From NCBI GenBank assembly GCA_003138855.1, contig PLHF01000035.1:1-38929 (forward strand): a stretch of DNA of 38,929 nt, in the 5' to 3' direction. The translations under genes and the position numbers were made by a program. Below are positions 33,349-38,929 of this stretch, in pieces; the first letter of the stretch is position 1, and each line of letters begins with the position of its first letter. A model generated the notes under the pieces. The model was given only the letters and a program-made list of their open reading frames with translations. It was not told the origin of the DNA and ran no database searches. The stretch comes from Acidimicrobiaceae bacterium. GTDB lineage: Bacteria > Actinomycetota > Acidimicrobiia > Acidimicrobiales > RAAP-2.

Positions 33349-35838
33349 TCAGGTCGGCTCGACGGCCGCCTCCGGTCCGGCGATGAGCTCGTAGTCGGGG
33401 TTGAGGATGGCCTGGCGGCGGGCCCAGTCCCCCACCATCCCCTCGACCACCAGCCGGGCGCCGGGTTGGATCCCCGGGATCCGGCGCCGACCCTGGAACA
33501 CCAGGAGCAGCTTGCCGGTGTCGTCCACCAGCATGCACTCGAGGTTGGAGGTACCTGCCCGGGGCTGCACGCGGACCGACTTCACCCGGCCGGCCACCCT
33601 GACCCGATGCCGCCACTGGGCCTCGCCGATGGGCGTGGTCCCCCGCCTCTGCTCGCCGAAGGCCGATCGATCGAAGGACGCCTTGATCGCCGCCTCACGG
33701 TCGGCGGCCCGGTCGGCGGCCCGGGCCCCTCTGGCGGTGGTGGCCGAGCCGTCCGGGTTCCTCCGCCACTGGCGTCGGCGCGAGAACCAACCACCGGTCA
33801 ACTGGTAGGGGACCATGGTGGCGTTCACGTGGGGGAGCTGCGCCACGGCGGCGGCGATCTGGTCGGCGGTCGCGTCGTGCAGCACCCGCTGCCACCCACC
33901 GGCGAAGCCGCGGCGGGGCAGCAGGATGGTCAACTCGGTCTGCTGGTCGGCGACCGTCTCGGCGGCCAGCTCGAGCGTGGCCCTGGTCAGCCGGCGGTCC
34001 TCGCACGCTTCGACATCGAGGGGGAGGTGGGCGAGGCCGAGACGCCGCCACTCGGCTTCGAGTTCCTCGGACTTCTGGGCGTCCAGTGCGAAATGGACCG
34101 CTCGGAGCTCATCGGGGTGCAGGGTGCGGGCGTACTGGAGGGCGCGGGCGCTGGCCATGTCGAGCTGATCGACGAGGACCACCACCACATGGCGGTTGAG
34201 GACCGGCGCCTCGGCGGCCTCGGCGGCCCCTTCCTCGAGCTGGTGCTCCTCGGTCGTGTACTGGCGGTGCAGCCGGACCAGCCCGACGTACATGAGCGGC
34301 CCCACCACGACGACCACCCATGCCCCCTCCTTGAACTTCACGGTGGCGAAGATGAGGACGATCAGGGCAGTGAGGAACGCGGAGATGGCGTTGATGGCGA
34401 CGTTGCGGCGCCAGTGGGCCTCTTTGTTGTCCCAGTGGTGCTTGACCATGCCCGCCCCGGCCATGGCGAAGCCGGTGAACACCCCGATGGCGTAGAGGGC
34501 GACCAGGCTGGACACCTTGGCCCCGGTGGCGATCAACAGGGCCACCGCCACCACGGTGAGCACGATGATCCCGTTGGAGAAGGCCAGGCGGTGCCCCCGG
34601 CGGGTCAGCTGCTTGGGCAGGTAGGCGTCCTGGGCGACGAAGCTGGCCAGGAACGGGAAGCCGTTGAAGCTGGTGTTGGCGCCGGTGTAGAGGATGAGGA
34701 CCGTGGCGAACTGCACCACGTAGAAGAGGAACCTCGCGACCGGGCCGGTGCCGAGGACGTAGCGGACCTCCTGGGAGACGACGGTCGGCGACCCGGCCGC
34801 GTAGGGAACGGCGTGGGTCCAGTGGGCGATGAGGGTCACCCCGAGCACGAGGAAGGCCAGGACGCTGCTCATGATCACCAGGGTCTGCCGGGCGTGCCTG
34901 GCCGTCGGCTCGCGGAACGCCCCGACGCCGTTGGAGATGGCCTCGAGGCCGGTCAGCGACGAGCCGCCGTTGGCGAACGAACGCAGGATGATGATGAACG
35001 AGGCCCCGTAGAGGAGGCCCGACCCGGCATGGCCGATGGGCAGCGTGCCTGCGTGTTGGACCGAGTGGACCTGCAGAGTGCCCAACGCCTCCTTGACGTA
35101 GCCGGCGATCACCACGAAGCTCAGGCTGAAGATGAAGAAGTAGGTGGGGAAGGCGAAGAACTTGCCCGCCTCGCGGATGCCCCGCAGGTTGCCGTAGAGG
35201 AGGAAGAGAACCACCGCCACGGTGATGGGGACCGTGAGGCGGAGGCGGAGGAGGGTCGGGAAGGCGCTGGTCAGGGCAGCGGTGCCGGCGGCGGTCTGGA
35301 CCGCCACGGTCACCGTGTAGTCGATCAGGAGGGCGACCGCGGCGATCTGGGCCACCTTCGGTCCGAAGTTCTCACGGGCCACCACATAGGCCCCGCCGGC
35401 CTTGGTGTAGAGCGCGATGACGTCGAGGTACGAAAGGGTGACGAAGAACAGCACGCCCAGGATCGCCATGGTGATCGGGACCACCATGGCGAAGGCCGCC
35501 AGCCCGATATAGGGCACCAACTGGGTGAGCATCTCCTCGGTGCCGTAGGCCGACGAGGAGATGCAGTCCGGTGCGAGGACACCGAGGGCCGAGGGCCGTC
35601 CCAGCCGCTCGTCGCCCAGTTGCTCGTTGACCAGCGGCGGGCCCAGCAGCTTGTTCTTGAGCCGGTAGCGGAGCGTCTCGGGGAGGTCCACCTTCACCAC
35701 GGCCGCCGCGGCGGGCATCATCCGGGACACCGGACCGGGCATGGCCGCCGGCACAGCCTCCGGCACAGCCGCCGGCTCCGTCACCCCTGATGGCGCCGGA
35801 TCATCTGGACCCCTGACACCGGTGGCCGCTGGATCCAT
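33349..35838 (-). CDS. KimA-like APC permease fused to an OB-fold domain
   Basis: An 829-residue protein in three parts. Residues ~85-500 are a 12-helix APC permease of the KimA (YdaO) type, with the conserved opening LAPDCISSSAYGTEEML and YTKAGGAYVVARENFGP; KimA imports potassium. Residues ~510-680 form a cytoplasmic universal-stress-like domain (HVVVVLVDQLDMASARALQYA, then a late LTILLPRRGF), the part that binds c-di-AMP in KimA. The last ~75 residues (RVRVAGRVKSVRVQ, ECMLVDDTGKLLLVFQGRRR, GARLVVEGMV) are an OB-fold domain that in mycobacteria is a separate protein (Rv2694c) encoded near the permease and the TrkA genes. ATG 35838 avoids a long, unlikely extension. It is divergent from the two trkA genes. 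Confidence 0.88.
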   Translation of the reverse strand: MDPAATGVRGPDDPAPSGVTEPAAVPEAVPAAMPGPVSRMMPAAAAVVKVDLPETLRYRLKNKLLGPPLVNEQLGDERLGRPSALGVLAPDCISSSAYGTEEMLTQLVPYIGLAAFAMVVPITMAILGVLFFVTLSYLDVIALYTKAGGAYVVARENFGPKVAQIAAVALLIDYTVTVAVQTAAGTAALTSAFPTLLRLRLTVPITVAVVLFLLYGNLRGIREAGKFFAFPTYFFIFSLSFVVIAGYVKEALGTLQVHSVQHAGTLPIGHAGSGLLYGASFIIILRSFANGGSSLTGLEAISNGVGAFREPTARHARQTLVIMSSVLAFLVLGVTLIAHWTHAVPYAAGSPTVVSQEVRYVLGTGPVARFLFYVVQFATVLILYTGANTSFNGFPFLASFVAQDAYLPKQLTRRGHRLAFSNGIIVLTVVAVALLIATGAKVSSLVALYAIGVFTGFAMAGAGMVKHHWDNKEAHWRRNVAINAISAFLTALIVLIFATVKFKEGAWVVVVVGPLMYVGLVRLHRQYTTEEHQLEEGAAEAAEAPVLNRHVVVVLVDQLDMASARALQYARTLHPDELRAVHFALDAQKSEELEAEWRRLGLAHLPLDVEACEDRRLTRATLELAAETVADQQTELTILLPRRGFAGGWQRVLHDATADQIAAAVAQLPHVNATMVPYQLTGGWFSRRRQWRRNPDGSATTARGARAADRAADREAAIKASFDRSAFGEQRRGTTPIGEAQWRHRVRVAGRVKSVRVQPRAGTSNLECMLVDDTGKLLLVFQGRRRIPGIQPGARLVVEGMVGDWARRQAILNPDYELIAGPEAAVEPT

Positions 35839-35969
35839 TCCCTCAGTAAACCATGGGTGCCCCCGCAGGCCCGAACCCGGCTCCGCAGGCACGCAAGGCA
35901 CCGCAATCCGCCGACGACAGGCACCAGACCGCGGCGGGTGAGTTGTCATCTCCCCACGATGCGTGTTGC

Positions 35970-36740
35970 ATGGTTCGGGTGCACATCATCATCGTCGGTT
36001 GTGGTCGGGTCGGATCGGGCCTGGGGGTCGGACTGGTCGAGCAGGGCCATTCGGTTGCCATCATCGATCGCAACCCCAAGGCGTTCCGGAGGTTGCCCAG
36101 CGATTGGGCCGGCACGACGGTGGTCGGATCGGGCTTCGACCGCGACGCCCTCGAGCGGGCGCGCGCCGGGGAGGCAGCGGCGCTGGCCGCGGTGACGAGC
36201 GGTGACAACTCGAATATCCTGACTGCCCGCATCGCCCGCGAGACCTACGAGATCCCCCATGTGGTGGCCCGCATCTACGACCCCCGACGGGCGCAGATCT
36301 ACCTGCGCCTGGGCATCTCCACCGTGGCCACCGTGGCGTGGACCATCGACCAGGTCCAACGGCGCCTGAACCCCGCCGACACGGAGGGTCAGTGGTCCGA
36401 CCCCACCGGAACGCTCTCCCTGGTCGAACGCGAACTGCCCGAGCGCTGGGCAGGCAAGCGCCTGGCCGACCTGTCGGTGCCCGGGGAGGTCACTCTGGTG
36501 GCGGTCACCCGGGCCGGGGTGGCCCGCCTCGACTTCAACGACCTGGTCGGCCAGGACGGGGACGTCCTCCACCTGATGGTCGCCGACGCCGCCCTCGAGC
36601 GCCTCCAGGCGCGGATCGTCGGGACCCCCGCCGCCGGCTTACGCGGTACGGACCGGCCTTCCGATGACCGTGACGTGACCGACGGCGCAGGGGCAGACGC
36701 CCCCGTTGCCGAAGGCACAGTGACAGGGAGCCGCTCATGA
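35970..36740 (+). CDS. TrkA-family potassium channel/uptake regulator 1
   Basis: A 256-residue cytoplasmic RCK protein. The Rossmann N-domain starts HIIIVGCGRVGSGLGVGLVE, the nucleotide-binding acidic residue is in VAIIDRNPKAF, and the TSGDNSNILTARIAR segment is typical. A C-terminal RCK_C/TrkA_C domain lies at ~residues 135-215 (GTLSLVERELPERWAGKRLADL). The extra ~35-residue acidic tail is not conserved. ATG 35970 is used; GTG 35979 is an alternative. The order permease / trkA / trkA matches the mycobacterial ceoB-ceoC locus. Its stop overlaps the next ATG (ATGA). Confidence 0.9.
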   Translation: MVRVHIIIVGCGRVGSGLGVGLVEQGHSVAIIDRNPKAFRRLPSDWAGTTVVGSGFDRDALERARAGEAAALAAVTSGDNSNILTARIARETYEIPHVVARIYDPRRAQIYLRLGISTVATVAWTIDQVQRRLNPADTEGQWSDPTGTLSLVERELPERWAGKRLADLSVPGEVTLVAVTRAGVARLDFNDLVGQDGDVLHLMVADAALERLQARIVGTPAAGLRGTDRPSDDRDVTDGAGADAPVAEGTVTGSRS

Positions 36741-37399
36741 GGGTTGCCATCGCCGGTGCGGGAAGCGTGGGGACGGCCATCGCCTCCGATCTCCACGCCA
36801 ACGGCCACGACGTGCTGGTCATCGAGCGCGATCCCGATCTGGTCGACCGCATCCGGGCCGACCTCGACGTCACCTGGGTGGTGGCTGACGCCTGCGAGGT
36901 CTCGTCCCTGGACGCCGCCGGACTGGCCACCGTCGACGTGGTCGTGGCCGCCACCGGAGACGACGAGGACAACCTGGTCGTCTCCCTCCTGGCCAAGCAG
37001 GAGTTCGCGGTCCCCCGGGTCGTCGCCCGGGTCAACCACCCGAAGAACCAGTGGCTGTTCACCGAGAGCTGGGGGGTCGACGTGTCGGTGTCGACGCCGC
37101 AGCTGCTCACCGCCCTGGTCGAAGAAGCCGTCTCCGTCGGCAGCCTGGTGCGCCTGCTCCGGTTCGAGGGCGGGACCGCACACCTGGTGGAGGTCACCTT
37201 GGCCGAGGACTCGCCGGCGGCCGGCGTCGACCTCGCCGAGCTCGGGTTCCCCCGGGAGGCCACCGTGGTGGCCGTGGTCCGTGCCGACAGGCTGGTGGTC
37301 CCCCGGGGCGACACCCGCCTCGCCGTCGGGGACGAGGTCCTGGCCCTGGTGACCGCCGACGCCGAGGAGGCTGTCCAGCAGCTGTTGGTCGGACATTGA
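36737..37399 (+). CDS. TrkA-family potassium channel/uptake regulator 2
   Basis: A 220-residue RCK protein, the partner of the preceding gene: VAIAGAGSVGTAIASDL nucleotide-binding loop, VLVIERDPDLVDRI with the ribose-binding acid, VVVAATGDDEDNLVVSLLAKQ and a C-terminal TrkA_C domain (AHLVEVTLAEDSPAAGVDL onward). Such proteins gate potassium transporters in response to NAD(H) or ATP/ADP and c-di-AMP. Coupled to the first trkA by ATGA, and the two probably form hetero-oligomers. Confidence 0.92.
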   Translation: MRVAIAGAGSVGTAIASDLHANGHDVLVIERDPDLVDRIRADLDVTWVVADACEVSSLDAAGLATVDVVVAATGDDEDNLVVSLLAKQEFAVPRVVARVNHPKNQWLFTESWGVDVSVSTPQLLTALVEEAVSVGSLVRLLRFEGGTAHLVEVTLAEDSPAAGVDLAELGFPREATVVAVVRADRLVVPRGDTRLAVGDEVLALVTADAEEAVQQLLVGH

Positions 37400-37407
37400 C
37401 GACCCGG

Positions 37408-38199
37408 ATGCGCGCCGCGTTCTTCGACCTGGACAAGACGGTCATCGCCAAGGCATCCATCGCCGCCTTCGGCCTGCCGTTCTACCGGGGCGGTCTCATC
37501 AACCGGCGCCTGATCGTCCGTTCGGTGGTCTCCCAGATCGTCTACCTCCACCTCGGGGCCAGCGAGCAGAAGCTGGCCCGGGTGCGCGAGTCGATGCTCA
37601 CCCTGACCAAGGGCTGGGACCGCGACCTGATCAGGGAGATCGTGCGGGAGGCGCTCGAGGAGACGGTCGAGCCCATCATCTACGCCGAGGCCCTCGACCT
37701 GATCGAGGCCCACCGTGCCGCCGGCCACAAGGTCTACCTGGTGTCGGCGTCACCCGAGGAGATCGTCCAGCCGCTCGCCGAGCATCTGGGCGTGGACGGC
37801 TCCATCGCCACCCGGGCGGTGGTGGACGCGGACGGCCTGTATGCGGGGGAGATGGAGTTCTACGCCTACGGCCCGTTCAAGGCCGAGGCGATGAGGGCGC
37901 TCGCCGAGGAGGAGGGGCTCGATCTCGAGGAGTCGTCGGCCTACTCCGACTCCTACACCGACCTTCCCATGCTCGAGGCGGTCGGGCACCCCGTGGCGGT
38001 CAATCCCGACCGGGTACTGGCCAAGGTGGCCCGCGAGCGCGAGTGGGAGGTCATGCAGTTCACCAAGCCGGTCCGCCTGCGCGACCGGGTGAGCGTCCCG
38101 CGCCTGTCGATCACGGCCACCGCCGTCGGTGGCGCCGCCGCGGCAGCGTCGATCGGGGCGTTCGTGGCCTGGCGAATGGCCCGCAGAGCGCAGGGTTAG
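37408..38199 (+). CDS. HAD-superfamily IB phosphatase with C-terminal membrane helix
   Basis: A 263-residue HAD subfamily IB hydrolase (SerB/PSPase-like; CicA-type in actinobacteria). Motif I FFDLDKTVIAKAS (nucleophile Asp and acid Asp two residues on), motif II VYLVSASPEEI, Lys in FKAEAMRAL and motif III YSDSYTDLPMLEAV are all present. The last ~30 residues form a membrane helix (VGGAAAAASIGAFVAWRMARR) ending in basic residues inside, so it is probably anchored. Likely substrates are phospholipid or lysophospholipid intermediates, a guess based on relatives. ATG 37408 lies eight bases after trkA; TTG 37396 overlapping the trkA stop is possible. Confidence 0.9.
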   Translation: MRAAFFDLDKTVIAKASIAAFGLPFYRGGLINRRLIVRSVVSQIVYLHLGASEQKLARVRESMLTLTKGWDRDLIREIVREALEETVEPIIYAEALDLIEAHRAAGHKVYLVSASPEEIVQPLAEHLGVDGSIATRAVVDADGLYAGEMEFYAYGPFKAEAMRALAEEEGLDLEESSAYSDSYTDLPMLEAVGHPVAVNPDRVLAKVAREREWEVMQFTKPVRLRDRVSVPRLSITATAVGGAAAAASIGAFVAWRMARRAQG

Positions 38200-38236
38200 G
38201 GAGGCGGGCCGCCGCAGGCGCAGGTGCGGAGAGTGC

Positions 38237-38311
38237 TCAGGAGGCGCGCAGCCGCTTGGCGGCGACGACACCCAGGGCAACGATGATGGCGAGGATCAGG
38301 AGCTTCTTCAT
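38237..38311 (-). CDS. 24-residue DLW-39-like microprotein
   Basis: A frame from ATG 38311 to TGA 38237-38239 encodes one N-terminal membrane helix and a basic end (MKKLLILAIIVALGVVAAKR, then LRAS). This is the opening of the short DLW-39-type proteins common in actinobacteria, here without the usual C-terminal D-L-W part. There is no ribosome site; instead TACGAT (-10 type) stands eight bases before ATG, so the mRNA is probably leaderless. Confidence 0.6.
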   Translation of the reverse strand: MKKLLILAIIVALGVVAAKRLRAS

Positions 38312-38410
38312 GGAAGGAGATCGTACCCGCTCCCCAGCCCGGCTGCTCCGGCCGGTTCCGCGGTCCGCATCGGGGCGTGGTCGGACAGTGCGCAGACCGC
38401 GAGGAGATCC

Positions 38411-38929
38411 TCAGACCGTCAGAAGGTCGCGAGCGCCGGTGTCCGACGAAGGGTGCCGCAGCTTGGACATGGCCCTCGCCTCGATCTGGCGGATCCGCTC
38501 ACGGGTGAGGTTGAAGTGCTCGCCCACCTCTTCGAGTGTGCGCGGCTCGCCGCGGTCGAGGCCGAAGCGGAGCCGGAGGATCTCGCGCTCCCTCTCGTCG
38601 AGTGGCGACAGGAGGCGACCGATCTCCTCAGGGAGGAGGGAGACCGCAGCAACCTCGAAGGGTGACTCCGCCGACCGGTCCTCGACGACGTCACCGAGCT
38701 CGGCGTCGCCGTCCTCGCGCAAGGGCTCCGACAAGGAGAGGGGCTCGGCCCGGAACCGAAGGGCCTCCACCAGCTTGTCCTCGGGCATCTCGACTTCGGC
38801 GCCCAGCTCGGCCAGCGTTGCCGGCCGGCCGTACTTCAGTTCGAGGCGCGCCTGTGCCTTCTGCACCCGGGCCAGCGTGTCGCCGGCGTGGACCGGCAGC
38901 CGGATGGTGCGCCCGGTGTTGGCGATCCC
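38411..38929 (-). CDS. RNA polymerase sigma-70 factor (group 1/2), N-terminus outside window
   Basis: The visible 172 residues are the C-terminal part of a primary-like sigma factor. Present are the end of region 2/3 ([20 protein letters not shown]), region 3 ([20 protein letters not shown]), region 4.1 ([16 protein letters not shown]) and region 4.2 HTH ([31 protein letters not shown]), which contacts the -35 element. The gene starts beyond base 38929. The I-R-x-P-x-H motif and region 4.2 fit the RpoD/SigA-HrdB group; whether it is the housekeeping factor or a paralogue cannot be told from this part. Confidence 0.93.
   Translation of the reverse strand, partial: GIANTGRTIRLPVHAGDTLARVQKAQARLELKYGRPATLAELGAEVEMPEDKLVEALRFRAEPLSLSEPLREDGDAELGDVVEDRSAESPFEVAAVSLLPEEIGRLLSPLDEREREILRLRFGLDRGEPRTLEEVGEHFNLTRERIRQIEARAMSKLRHPSSDTGARDLLTV

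Noticed and set aside
33241-35790. A long open frame opposite the KimA-like gene
   Set aside because: Antisense to a clear membrane permease; composition is typical of complement-strand translation of hydrophobic helices.

Overview
The window is high-GC actinobacterial DNA. The core genes at the right end (topA with a lysine-rich tail, tmk, holB, hppA, a potassium importer next to paired TrkA genes, a group 1/2 sigma-70 factor) resemble the Actinomycetota, and I would guess Acidimicrobiia or a nearby uncultured lineage. That placement is inference; no rRNA is present.

Layout. Bases 1-25.7 kb are accessory in character: short operons, divergent regulator/transporter pairs, several decayed genes, an IS30-family transposase, and an integrase with two excisionase-like paralogues ending at a tRNA-Thr(CGU) gene (25709-25784). 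To the right of that tRNA the gene order looks like conserved chromosome: topA-tmk-holB (leftward, overlapping), hppA, a KimA-type permease, trkA-trkA-HAD phosphatase (rightward), a 24-residue microprotein and a sigma factor cut by the window edge. The tRNA is therefore a plausible edge of an integrated island.

Much of the accessory part deals with sulfur. It holds a DsrC/TusE-like protein with a modified C-terminus, a two-domain rhodanese sulfurtransferase coupled to an AhpD-like protein and a small unknown protein, a YeiH-type exporter with a divergent LysR regulator, and a leftward cluster at 14.2-19.6 kb. That cluster encodes an MMPL transporter, a CsoR/CstR-family repressor, a YgaP-like (DUF2892) membrane protein, a DsbA-like protein, a sulfide:quinone-oxidoreductase-like flavoprotein and a 48-residue protein. 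Two promoters in it share one design: a TTGATA -35 box fused to a GATACC...GGTATC palindrome of the CsoR/CstR operator type, followed by a TAnnnT -10 box. The repressor keeps the two conserved cysteines of its family but has Gly where copper-sensing CsoR has His, so it probably senses persulfides rather than copper. The best candidate for a little-described system here is this inferred CstR regulon that includes an RND/MMPL exporter.

Decay is common in the left part. There is a methyltransferase with a frameshift and an amber codon, a truncated LmbE deacetylase with a degraded second copy, a NUDIX gene apparently broken by a 5-bp duplication, and a LysR gene with no standard start codon before its conserved N-terminus. 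Functions of all genes are read from sequence features and family knowledge; no database search was possible.
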